Source: Aurantiochytrium sp. KH105 (taxonomy: Eukaryota; Sar; Bigyra; Thraustochytrida; Thraustochytriidae). From it: a stretch of 64,000 nt of DNA. A program made the translations under genes and the position numbers. Under the pieces are notes generated by a model. It searched no databases and was not told the DNA's origin. It saw nothing but the letters and a program-made list of their open reading frames with translations. Below, piece after piece: positions 47,035-55,869 of this stretch. The stretch is taken from contig BGKB01000168.1 of assembly GCA_003116975.1 (NCBI GenBank), positions 62,001-126,000 on the forward strand. Reading direction: 5' to 3'. Each line of letters opens with the position of its first letter. The first letter of the stretch is position 1.

Positions 47035-49800
47035 TTAAGCAGCACTCACAATGTTTGATGAGTATTGGACTGCCTTTGTGGGTGCATAGCTCCCTGGCAT
47101 GCGGCTCTGGTTGCACCCATTGTAGGTGAACATTCCCAAATGTCCTGTGTTTGGACTGGTGAACTCCTGTCGTGCACCATATTCGTAGTGTCCTCGGTAG
47201 CAGATTGAGTTTGCACGGTATGTCATCGTTTCGTAATCAACGTAGGGACTTGCGGGGTCCGCCAGATCAGAGCCTTCGATGTTCAACATCTTTCGGTAGT
47301 ATGATGCGGACGAGAAGAAGGGGTCTGTTGGGGATGCCGATTCATCATTCTGAAGCTGCTCGTGCGTTCCACGAATGTCAATGACACTATGCCTTGACAC
47401 CTCTTCCGTCACAGGGACGAGGAAGCTCAAGATCGAGTTCTTGCTTTCAAAGAGACCTCCCTCCCTTGCAACTTCGTCGAGATCCGCTCGGGTAATAAAG
47501 GTGGTGTCATTTCCCTTGACATACCCATTGATGAAAACATTGGGAGCAACCGTGACAAGCTTCTCATTCTTCACAATTGACTTTCCATAGTAGACCATGC
47601 TTCCGTAGATCATCCGGTCCATGTTGTTGCTCGTCATCTGGAAGTCAGTATTTCCGATAATAGTCTCTCCAAGATCTGTGCCGCCCTTGCAGAAGACAGC
47701 AGAGCTTACGTTCATGGTGATGTACGGGCGACTGAGCAAAAAGTTAATGGGAACAAAGATATCCTTCTCGTGCTGGGCGAGAATGCTGTCGCGGTTCACC
47801 GGCGAGAGAAGCCAGATGGCCGTCATGAAACGCTTGAGAAGCGGCATCTTCTCAAGGACCTCTTGAAGTTCAGCGGAACGATGTTCGCTCACAAGACGGC
47901 GACCATTTCCAAACAACGAATAGTATGCCATCTCGCGGTCCTGACCGACTCTCATATCGCTAATGAGGAAGAGAATCATACGCAGAGGGTCCAAATAAAA
48001 GGTGTCGGGGTTGACATTTGGATCATTGAGCTGCTCATCAGTGGGACCTTCGAGAAAGGCATCGAAATCATAATTATCATATCCAGACAGAACATCACGC
48101 TCGATACGGCGCTGCGCCTCTGCAAAACGCCGAGGGTTATTAGCATCCGGTGCTACCGTCTGGACGGGGAGGTTCATGCCACGAAACACGGCCTCGGCCA
48201 CAAGGTTCCGACCTCCCTGCGCAGGAAACATGGACGTCGAACGGAATTCGTCAACAAGACGTGCAAAGATTTCACGAAGCTTTGCAATGACCTGGCGCTT
48301 CACAGCAAAATACTGCTCATTGGCCGCAGGGCCTTGATTCGGTTGGAACACGATGGTGGCACCGGCAGGTGTACGTACGGGGTCATTCTTAAAGTAGTGG
48401 TCATGAAGACTCTCAAGAACAGATGCCAAGTTGTTGACATCAACATCTCCACCCACCCGAACAAGAGTATTAGCAACACGCTCAAGTGTGCCTCTGTCCA
48501 AGTACCGATTCCTGACTTCGTACCAGCGGCTGACAACTCTTGTTTGTCTGTCAACCGTGGTGAGGAAGATGTCTCCTTCAGCCTCAATGTGTTCGTCTTG
48601 CAGCGGGGAGCCAGGTGCGTCATCTTCCCATCGCAAGCAGTTCTTGACCATGTCAGAGAATCGAACAGTGGCCATGATACCATGCTTCTCATTGAAGATG
48701 CGGAGATTACGCGCGACACCACGATACTGTTTGTAATCGGAAAGGTTGGGGTAGACTGCGTTCGCTTCACAACAGTAGAACTCGCCAATCATCTTGGGCA
48801 CGGTGAGAAGATCCACGGCTTCCGGGCTGTTTGCAGCGTTGGTCGGACGATAAAGATGCATATCGATCACCTTCATGCCCTGGATCTGCTGCTGACGCAC
48901 CGCCGTTCGGCCACCGCCAAGGTCCGCTGCATTCGCGCGGTTCTGGAGGGACTGCGGACCAGCGGACGAATATTGCCAGAGATCCTCCTTATCAGAGTAA
49001 AAGAAGGAGAGCATGAGTGGCGGACAAATCATGAAATCGGGAGCAACACCATTCCTTTGCATCACGGTCCTGATATTCGTCACGAGGTTTGCAAAGCCAC
49101 GGGAGTCAACGGACTTGTTAACAATACCGAACATGTCAACTTCAAGTCGCATGCGCTCAGCAAAGCTTACACGACCCGTATGACCATACACGTTGTACGG
49201 GCCATTCATGTCATCTGCTCCACGCCCCGCACGCAAGGGGGCTTGGAGTAGGGCCATCATTGCGTCCATTTCGTTCGTGCGCTGGATAATCGCTGCCAAG
49301 TGCTGGATCTTCTGGCGGAACTCCTCCTGACCTTCGGGGGTCATGTAGAAACCACTTTCAATGCGGAGTCCAGCACCGCGCCTCACTGCGCGAGCGGAAC
49401 GCTTGCTCTTGTTGTGCGTGTAAACAGGTGCAACGCCCTCTACCTCAACCTGCGGGGCATAGCCGGGGTCAAAGTTGATTTGCATCCATTCTACTCGGAT
49501 GGATTCATTGGGTCCAAGCATTCGGATGGGAAGAATGGCATGAAGCAACTCCGAGTGATACCCTTCGACAAGAAGACCACGAATGTGATTATCAACAACT
49601 CGAGGAGCACGCCGAAGCAGAAGTTCGGTGAGATCAGAGTACGCCCGACTCTGATTGTAGACGTGATCATACTTGACGACATCCGGGATCTTTCCAATAA
49701 CCTTCTCCAAGTTTGAAATCTGATCATTCAACTGACTTGACAGCAATTCTTCACGGTTGCGAACACCGATTGGTTCTCCGGCGGGACGAACAGTAGCCAT
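47035..49800 (-). CDS. Major capsid protein, HK97-type (mirusvirus)
   Basis: This is a 921 aa protein with mixed strands and helices, no membrane segment, few cysteines, and visibly GC-richer, more codon-biased DNA than its neighbours, as expected for a highly expressed structural gene. An N-terminal helical arm with Gln/Asn residues leads to a strand-rich body with many Tyr/Asn/Asp. The assignment rests on size, composition, and position beside the triplex candidate with portal, terminase and protease in the same window. No sequence motif defines the HK97 fold by eye. Confidence 0.72.
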   Translation of the reverse strand: MATVRPAGEPIGVRNREELLSSQLNDQISNLEKVIGKIPDVVKYDHVYNQSRAYSDLTELLLRRAPRVVDNHIRGLLVEGYHSELLHAILPIRMLGPNESIRVEWMQINFDPGYAPQVEVEGVAPVYTHNKSKRSARAVRRGAGLRIESGFYMTPEGQEEFRQKIQHLAAIIQRTNEMDAMMALLQAPLRAGRGADDMNGPYNVYGHTGRVSFAERMRLEVDMFGIVNKSVDSRGFANLVTNIRTVMQRNGVAPDFMICPPLMLSFFYSDKEDLWQYSSAGPQSLQNRANAADLGGGRTAVRQQQIQGMKVIDMHLYRPTNAANSPEAVDLLTVPKMIGEFYCCEANAVYPNLSDYKQYRGVARNLRIFNEKHGIMATVRFSDMVKNCLRWEDDAPGSPLQDEHIEAEGDIFLTTVDRQTRVVSRWYEVRNRYLDRGTLERVANTLVRVGGDVDVNNLASVLESLHDHYFKNDPVRTPAGATIVFQPNQGPAANEQYFAVKRQVIAKLREIFARLVDEFRSTSMFPAQGGRNLVAEAVFRGMNLPVQTVAPDANNPRRFAEAQRRIERDVLSGYDNYDFDAFLEGPTDEQLNDPNVNPDTFYLDPLRMILFLISDMRVGQDREMAYYSLFGNGRRLVSEHRSAELQEVLEKMPLLKRFMTAIWLLSPVNRDSILAQHEKDIFVPINFLLSRPYITMNVSSAVFCKGGTDLGETIIGNTDFQMTSNNMDRMIYGSMVYYGKSIVKNEKLVTVAPNVFINGYVKGNDTTFITRADLDEVAREGGLFESKNSILSFLVPVTEEVSRHSVIDIRGTHEQLQNDESASPTDPFFSSASYYRKMLNIEGSDLADPASPYVDYETMTYRANSICYRGHYEYGARQEFTSPNTGHLGMFTYNGCNQSRMPGSYAPTKAVQYSSNIVSAA

Positions 49801-49880
49801 TTTATTATCAAATTCCTTTGAACGTTATGTTGTTTCAAACTATACTTGCTCAAACCTTCCATTCTGTCTTTACATATATA

Positions 49881-49888
49881 CTTTTATA
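49881..49888 (-). promoter_or_regulatory. TATA box of the capsid gene
   Basis: On the minus strand this reads TATAAAAG inside GCGTATAAAAGTATATATG, about 81-88 bases upstream of the capsid ATG at 49800. It is a textbook TATA element and would be a natural site for the virus-encoded TBP. Confidence 0.5.
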
Positions 49889-50318
49889 CGCGCACAAAAA
49901 CAACTTGAAGGTTTTTCTTGATACGGATCATGGACCTTGTAATACTTTTTTCCTTGATTCGACAACATACCTCACAATGCCCGGTACTCTTGTCAAAAAT
50001 GGGAAGCCGCCAAAAATCTAGCAACGGGTAGAAAATCTCTAAATATTCTACAAACGCACAGGAATTGTTCATGCACAATGCATGTTCTGATGATGACGCA
50101 CAGTCTCGCAAAATTCTCTTGGAGAAATGCTTATCATACAACGAAACTGTGGCGTATTGATGGCCTGGTGTATCGGTTTCCTCAATCAATTTGCTAATAG
50201 AATCTACCATATCGTTAACAAGTGATACCTTTGTGCTTAGCTTGGACACGTGTGCCTTGGGGACAAGAATCATCTTCTTGAATTTTATTTTATTGAAAAG
50301 AGATTGACAACAACTCAT
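49884..50318 (-). CDS. Small hypothetical protein, 144 aa
   Basis: The ATG at 50318 starts a Cys-containing protein (SSCEHALCMNNSC-type spacing, CEVCC near the end) with helical segments. The last bases of the gene overlap the TATA box of the capsid gene. No family recognised. Confidence 0.5.
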   Translation of the reverse strand: MSCCQSLFNKIKFKKMILVPKAHVSKLSTKVSLVNDMVDSISKLIEETDTPGHQYATVSLYDKHFSKRILRDCASSSEHALCMNNSCAFVEYLEIFYPLLDFWRLPIFDKSTGHCEVCCRIKEKSITRSMIRIKKNLQVVFVRV

Positions 50319-50392
50319 ATATGAGAAGATTTAATTCAATGTATGCATGAGTAGAGAAAAACGCACGATTTGAATTCTATCCAACATAAAAC

Positions 50393-51370
50393 ATGTCGCG
50401 CCCTTATCTATACAACCACACAAATAACATTGATCTGGGAGGCCCGGAGTTGGTCCCATATGGGTTCGATTCTACGACGCCCCGGTCAAAGACGCTGCGG
50501 ACCGACATGGGTCCTTATCCCGGTAGCGTGCCGTACTTGACTGATAAGATCCCTTACAATGATCGGTCGGTCAACATGACCTCGGGAGACACGACCAATG
50601 GACGAATTCAAGCTACGTTCCACACACGAACCCGGGATCAAAAGAACATTAACAAGTATCAATTCGCATGGGCTGATGTTTCCAATGAGAACAAGCCCAA
50701 ACTCCTCAGTCTGCAACAACTCAACCGCATGCTCGCATTGGATGACTCGATTCGATACCTGAAGCTGCACGAGATCATGGACAGGTTTCATCTCATTGGC
50801 GTCATGGCCAATAATGACACGGACGTGAATGATGATGTCCCTATGGAACGACTTGCAAGGACAAGCACCGTCACCGTTTGGGGGGCCACTCACGTTTATG
50901 ATTACTGGTCTTCAGCCGAGCGAAGACTGCAGCCCTACGACAGTTGCTACTTTGTTATCAAAAAGGTGAAATACGAAGAAGGCACAACTTTTCAGACGGA
51001 CATGACCGTGCGTGTGCATGGAAAAGGTGAACTGCCTCCCAACACAGTCAGCGGCTACTATTGGCAGGTAATCCCAGTTGCATCGCAACAAGAATCATTG
51101 GATTCCAAGCACTTTACTACATACTCTAACAAGTCCAATAAGCTCGTCAACATCGGAACGTACTGGAAGGTTGGGCACGTCCATGAATATGCTGACATTG
51201 CCAACTCAACTGTGCACTCCGTTCGGAGGAATCCGATGGCTGTTGCTACTGACACAACTTTTATGCACATGAACAACCAGGCACATGTGATGCAGTTTTA
51301 CTTACAAATCAAGCACCCGAAGATCATTGGGTCACTTTCCCTGACCCACGCCTCTTATTCCATTCCGTAA
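50393..51370 (+). CDS. Probable triplex capsid protein
   Basis: This is a 325 aa protein with an N-terminal arm rich in Pro/Tyr/Asn and a strand-rich body (STVTVWGATHVYDYW, SCYFVIKKVKYEEG, YYWQVIPVASQ). Like the capsid gene it has GC-rich, biased codons. It is divergent from the capsid gene region with one small gene between. Mirusviruses are known to encode two triplex proteins that stabilise the capsid between hexons. This is the best candidate here by composition and place, but no motif proves it. Confidence 0.5.
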   Translation: MSRPYLYNHTNNIDLGGPELVPYGFDSTTPRSKTLRTDMGPYPGSVPYLTDKIPYNDRSVNMTSGDTTNGRIQATFHTRTRDQKNINKYQFAWADVSNENKPKLLSLQQLNRMLALDDSIRYLKLHEIMDRFHLIGVMANNDTDVNDDVPMERLARTSTVTVWGATHVYDYWSSAERRLQPYDSCYFVIKKVKYEEGTTFQTDMTVRVHGKGELPPNTVSGYYWQVIPVASQQESLDSKHFTTYSNKSNKLVNIGTYWKVGHVHEYADIANSTVHSVRRNPMAVATDTTFMHMNNQAHVMQFYLQIKHPKIIGSLSLTHASYSIP

Positions 51371-51411
51371 TTAAATCAATTACAAAAAAAGAAATGATAA
51401 TATGTTTACAA

Positions 51412-51768
51412 TTAACCAAATACATTTTCTTCCATGATTTTCAAATGAACAAAACCATCTTTGTGCATGTACTTGTTTGCTATCGAAGAAAACGTCATTG
51501 TTCCCGTAGCCATCACCATCGACCCACTTTTACCTTGCAAACTCTCCTCGGTGACAATAATGCAAATCAAAGCGGCTACCGCACGGATTTTACTCTTGAT
51601 GCGAAAGCGTCTCAAAAAAGTTGACACCACTGAATCCTCGTGCACGATAAAGTTCCTATTTTCATTCCCATGTTTTGCCAAAACACCCACATAATCAGGC
51701 TTCGTCTTTTTAAAATATTTGCCTGCCTTGATCAGCTCGTCAACATTCCAGTCGCTCCTCTCATCCAT
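51412..51768 (-). CDS. Small hypothetical protein, 118 aa
   Basis: The ATG at 51768 (MDERSDWNVDELI) is used in place of an upstream GTG. The protein has a helical N-terminus, a basic middle (LRRFRIKSKIRA) and a hydrophobic stretch (VAALICIIV). No family recognised. Confidence 0.55.
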   Translation of the reverse strand: MDERSDWNVDELIKAGKYFKKTKPDYVGVLAKHGNENRNFIVHEDSVVSTFLRRFRIKSKIRAVAALICIIVTEESLQGKSGSMVMATGTMTFSSIANKYMHKDGFVHLKIMEENVFG

Positions 51769-51881
51769 TATTTTAGCTTTAATAGTTAACAGCACACTCA
51801 CTCAATTGACCATATATTAGCACCAAGACAATATATAATTAGGTGGTTGATTTATCAAGTAATCGATATGAAAAAAGTCTG

Positions 51882-53123
51882 ATGAAGAATAAGAACAGTA
51901 ACTTTAGCCAATTGATAATTATCGATGGGATTCCCACAAGTCAAACAATTTGGAAATGGTTTCATACCAATGCAAAAGAGTTTTGCATAAATACATTTCT
52001 CAACGAGCCAAGAATCATACACCCGACGTGGCCTAAAATTCTACAATCAAATCGGGACACTGACTCGAAGGAATTTGTCGATAATTCAGTAGACTCCTCA
52101 AATAAATCTAGAATCATTTATGATCATCACGGAAACGTTACATTTTTAGATGCTGGTGGACCGAACGCAGCGAATCAAAATGATAATTATCTAGAAGATG
52201 AGGATGACAATGACCATGATCAAGAAATTACCCAAACGACAGCGGCGAGTAATCAAAAGAACATTTACAACACAGACGTAAATGCAGCCGATTGCATGTT
52301 TCTTTTGCAAATGCTGACAATGGTATTCAGAGGGATTCCGTTCGAGAATAAAATGGCATTTACACTGACCAACACAACAGAGGAACCGGCGAAACTCATG
52401 GAAATGGTGACAAGAGATCTAAAACCTCTCGTGCTGTTTTGGTGCCTCACAGAAAACCATTGTGACTTTGACAATAAATTCAAGGACCTGGACCCTATAC
52501 TCGTTTGCACCGAGCGCAAAGGTACTTCAAGGCTTTACCATTTCAAGGCATTCTATTATTTTCAGGAAATTGAAGATTCGTGCCGGAAGCTCATTTCCTT
52601 GACACAAAAGATTGGCTATCCACAGAGAGTACTCAACTCTACCGTAAAGAGAGTTGACAATGCAGCCAGCGCAGAGGATTTACGCAAAGAAATTAGGCGA
52701 GCTTATAAGGGTGACCTGGACGGTTTTATCTTGGAAACCATCAACTCCATTCAGTTTCATTCCATGACAAACAATCTGTCAATGATTGCACAATCCGTTC
52801 AATTTGAAAAATTAGGCAAGACTGATTTCCAAGAATCATCACTCCCTCCTCACGATATATGGCGGTATCTATTCCCCAATTACTTTGACGGCATCGAGGA
52901 CTATTTTGAACGATTTTTCAAGGTATTTACGGCAGACTGTATTATGTACTATTTCAAGGACTTTCTCCAATATGAATTTGGAATTACCTATATCCCAGCT
53001 TACAGGATATTTGTACGAATCAAAGAAAACAAGCTCATCGGACCCAACCAACTTCCGAATCAACTTCTTACCCTTCACGAGATCACAACGAAACAATACA
53101 GGAATAGCCTACAAGACATGTAG
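51882..53123 (+). CDS. Hypothetical protein, 413 aa
   Basis: The ATG at 51882 is the first in frame. An acidic linker (YLEDEDDNDHDQE, about 120) separates an N-terminal domain from a longer helical C-terminal domain with many aromatic residues (IWRYLFPNYFDGIEDYFERFF). No motif recognised. Being in the capsid neighbourhood it could be a second structural or triplex-like protein, but this is not supported by sequence. Confidence 0.65.
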   Translation: MKNKNSNFSQLIIIDGIPTSQTIWKWFHTNAKEFCINTFLNEPRIIHPTWPKILQSNRDTDSKEFVDNSVDSSNKSRIIYDHHGNVTFLDAGGPNAANQNDNYLEDEDDNDHDQEITQTTAASNQKNIYNTDVNAADCMFLLQMLTMVFRGIPFENKMAFTLTNTTEEPAKLMEMVTRDLKPLVLFWCLTENHCDFDNKFKDLDPILVCTERKGTSRLYHFKAFYYFQEIEDSCRKLISLTQKIGYPQRVLNSTVKRVDNAASAEDLRKEIRRAYKGDLDGFILETINSIQFHSMTNNLSMIAQSVQFEKLGKTDFQESSLPPHDIWRYLFPNYFDGIEDYFERFFKVFTADCIMYYFKDFLQYEFGITYIPAYRIFVRIKENKLIGPNQLPNQLLTLHEITTKQYRNSLQDM

Positions 53124-53165
53124 TAAATATACATTTCGCTTTATTTTTTTTTATTGTAAAATTAA

Positions 53166-54920
53166 TTAGTCTTCCGACAACGATTCATCAGAGTATTCCG
53201 GAGCCACTTCGAATCCACGATGTTCCATGCAATCCATTGCTATATCATGATGCTCGCAACAAGAGCTATCAGAGCAGCACTCTCTACATAGCCTGCGTGA
53301 ACATTGTCGACCATAGCGGTAAATTTGACAGGGGCAAGTCAATTTACGACTCCACCTCACTTGCGAGGCTTTATCAAACAATTTCGCAAACGTTGGGCGG
53401 ACGTCCCCAGGGATGTCCATAAAATGTTCCACAGCACTAACAACGTCTGCAACTGCATACTCTTTGATTCCGGAGCGCAACGCCGAACATTTTTCTCGAA
53501 AGTTTTCCAGGTCAAATGGGAACGTCCGGGGAATGAGCAAGTATCGCAATGTCCTCTCAAAATCCCGAATGCTCCGAACAATCTCAACGGATATATACAC
53601 ATCCTTTGTGTCAGCCTCGTGTCCAAAGTACCCCTCCAAAATCGAAATCGCGCTGTCTATTTGCTTCTCATACCCCCGAAGAACGACACAATCTTGGTCA
53701 ACCAATGCCCGTTGCAAATTTTCACACGAAATAAAATGCGAGTAGACCGTTTCCTTTGTGAACATTTTGCATTGTAAAATGCTACAGACATCGCATCCAC
53801 ATTTGCAATAACGTCTGACTTGATGGAGCCGAAAGTCTTGGTATAATGCATAATTACGAATGCAAATACGAGGGAGAGCCGTTTTCATTGCATCGAAGAC
53901 GCGTGTTGTGTTGACATTTATAATCCCAGAAGAAAGCGACTCGTGTGAAACAAAGTTCTCTTGGAAATATTCCCAAAGCTTGGATGCTGGGAGGCGACAT
54001 TTATCCATTGGGTGCATGGAGCTTTCGTTCGTCGCGAAATAGAGATAATGCAACCAGTTCAGTGTTTCAAAATGAATACCGGACATGCTATTGGGAACGA
54101 TGCTGTCATCGTAATACTGTGCAATAACGGCGAAACTATTCCACAGACTGTCTTTACACCCTCGTATTTTAGCTTCCACACTTGCAATATCGGGAGATAT
54201 TCCACAAAGAATTCTTTGCAAATAGGGGAGAATCAAATCTGTGATTTTGATTTCAAATTTTCGCATTCTTGAAACAATGTGAGTCGGGAAGAGCAATGTG
54301 GCTTCCCGATGATCCATACCAATGAGTTGGAAATTGGTAAAAAATCGAATGCGCTCAAAATGCTGCTTTCGTTTGGCCTCCTCGACGATATTTTCCCCGT
54401 TCAATTGTGCACCTGATTTGAACAATGCATAAGAAAAAAGTCCACCGTTTGACTGAAAGCCTAAATGCACATCGAATATACTGCTTCGTCTAAACTTGGA
54501 GAGTTGTTTTCTCGAAATGTACCTAATTTTCTCGTATTTTTCCTTGTGTCCTTTCCTACGAATCCATATGAATTCAATTTCCTCTTTCATGCACGAACTG
54601 TGTGCGTAAACTCCAAAAATGTGATGGAAGCTCCCTCCTTTCATGCGCTTTCCACATAGAGAACAGACTTCGAGACACGCATACTCCATGGATAGATACG
54701 TTATTCTATCTAGTTCCAACGACGAACTCTGTTGACCCATTGTATCGAGATAGCGCGCAGCATTTGGTGGGTTTACTTCATTATGCAACACCCAACACGT
54801 ACTTCGAAGAGAATGCAATGTTAATGGATTCAAAAAAGGCACAATGTTGTCTTTTATGATTTCGAGAGGAATTTCAATTTTTCTTTCTACTTTCCGCTTT
54901 TTCCTGGATGGTGACGGCAT
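53166..54920 (-). CDS. F-box-like zinc-binding protein, 584 aa
   Basis: A basic start (SRKKRKVERK) is followed by IPLEIIKDNIVPFLNPLTLH and SLRSTCWVLH, which has the pattern of an F-box helix set. Cys/His sites follow: CSLCGKRM with HHIFG and HSSC near 90-115, then CKCGCDVC near 385, and a dense Cys cluster at the C-terminus (CPCQIY, CSRRLCRECC, CCEHH). F-box proteins recruit targets to SCF ubiquitin ligases; large DNA viruses often carry them. The C-terminal part might bind zinc. The coding DNA has a GGACGTCC site at 53399. Confidence 0.6.
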   Translation of the reverse strand: MPSPSRKKRKVERKIEIPLEIIKDNIVPFLNPLTLHSLRSTCWVLHNEVNPPNAARYLDTMGQQSSSLELDRITYLSMEYACLEVCSLCGKRMKGGSFHHIFGVYAHSSCMKEEIEFIWIRRKGHKEKYEKIRYISRKQLSKFRRSSIFDVHLGFQSNGGLFSYALFKSGAQLNGENIVEEAKRKQHFERIRFFTNFQLIGMDHREATLLFPTHIVSRMRKFEIKITDLILPYLQRILCGISPDIASVEAKIRGCKDSLWNSFAVIAQYYDDSIVPNSMSGIHFETLNWLHYLYFATNESSMHPMDKCRLPASKLWEYFQENFVSHESLSSGIINVNTTRVFDAMKTALPRICIRNYALYQDFRLHQVRRYCKCGCDVCSILQCKMFTKETVYSHFISCENLQRALVDQDCVVLRGYEKQIDSAISILEGYFGHEADTKDVYISVEIVRSIRDFERTLRYLLIPRTFPFDLENFREKCSALRSGIKEYAVADVVSAVEHFMDIPGDVRPTFAKLFDKASQVRWSRKLTCPCQIYRYGRQCSRRLCRECCSDSSCCEHHDIAMDCMEHRGFEVAPEYSDESLSED

Positions 54921-54994
54921 CGATCTATCTATCTCTCACCTGAATGGATGCCTGAAAGTTTTGGATTTGCTGGTTGCAACTTTAATGAGAATGC

Positions 54995-55513
54995 TTAATT
55001 CTTGTCGATCAATGGAAAAATCCTCTCCTCTGCACTATAAACAATGCTTTCCACGGAAATAGGTTGTTGTTCGTTGTGACGTGCGGTCTCCTTTTCCTGG
55101 TGATCTGAATTCGAAGTATGACACATCTCCGTCAGCTTCTCTGAAATAGGGAAATCAATACATGGCTGTAGAGATCTCTCTAAAGATTCTGCAATGAAAA
55201 TAGTCAAACGCATAAAGTTATCCACTTCAGCTTTGAAATGAGGCCGCCGCTCCGCCAGCCTCATGATCATCGGGAAAAATAAAAAGTATTTGCGGTCAAT
55301 ACTCTTTTTGCCGAGATATCTTCTTCCAATAAAATGAATTCTTCCCACTCGAACGCAATGCTTTGCAGCAGCCCTGACAAATTTCCAAAATAGTCCTGTC
55401 AAAAGAAAGTTCGAGTTCATCGCGAGGTCATCGAAAAGGAGGCCTTCGTAATTGGTCATATCACCGCCATTGATTTGCGAAGTATCAATCGCAATGGGAT
55501 TGCATGATATCAT
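54995..55513 (-). CDS. Hypothetical protein, 172 aa
   Basis: The frame from the ATG at 55513 encodes MISCNPIAIDTSQ..., with an aromatic/basic middle (FWKFVRAAAKHCVRV, GRRYLGKKS) and a polar C-terminus. It adjoins another coding-like stretch (55513-55809) in a different frame. The relation between the two is unresolved. No family recognised. Confidence 0.45.
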   Translation of the reverse strand: MISCNPIAIDTSQINGGDMTNYEGLLFDDLAMNSNFLLTGLFWKFVRAAAKHCVRVGRIHFIGRRYLGKKSIDRKYFLFFPMIMRLAERRPHFKAEVDNFMRLTIFIAESLERSLQPCIDFPISEKLTEMCHTSNSDHQEKETARHNEQQPISVESIVYSAEERIFPLIDKN

Positions 55514-55809
55514 CACAATCGGTCCTCTGTAAGGAGGAAACTTAAGATTGAGATCAAACAATGCATTTTTGGATCAGGCACCGTGTAGACGCGCAGCCCA
55601 CTAACTTGGGAAACTGTTCGTAGCTTCAGTCCTTTTGTTGTAGAATCGATGCAATTCGTTTCACCTACGGTGTAAGTACCATTCGTGGCAAAGGCAACAT
55701 AATACAATACACCATTTTCTTGTAGCGACAATTCAAGTCGATCATCCAATTCATCGACAATTTCGTTGGCAATTCGATACGATACATTACTATGCAGCGC
55801 CGTTACTAT
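55513..55809 (-). other. Unresolved coding-like stretch
   Basis: An open minus-strand frame with protein-like composition (LELSLQENGVLYYVAFATNG, GLRVYTVPDPK) precedes the 54995-55513 gene. It may be a separate small gene, an exon, or part of a gene disturbed at most once. It lies next to the IS607 element, so insertion of that element may have altered this neighbourhood. Confidence 0.35.
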
Positions 55810-55869
55810 TTATCTCTACATACACAATAGAAAATGTAAGCCGTAACTAGCTATAGTTTACCAGAAGAG

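Noticed and set aside
47770-49251. Long open frame (493 codons) on the plus strand inside the capsid gene
   Set aside because: It is the mirror of the GC-rich, codon-biased capsid gene; its product is Arg/His/Ile-rich without domain character.
53166-54920. Plus-strand frames inside the F-box-like gene (for example 53304-53777 and 53961-54272)
   Set aside because: They mirror the opposite gene and end without any domain; the minus-strand gene has coherent zinc and F-box-like motifs.
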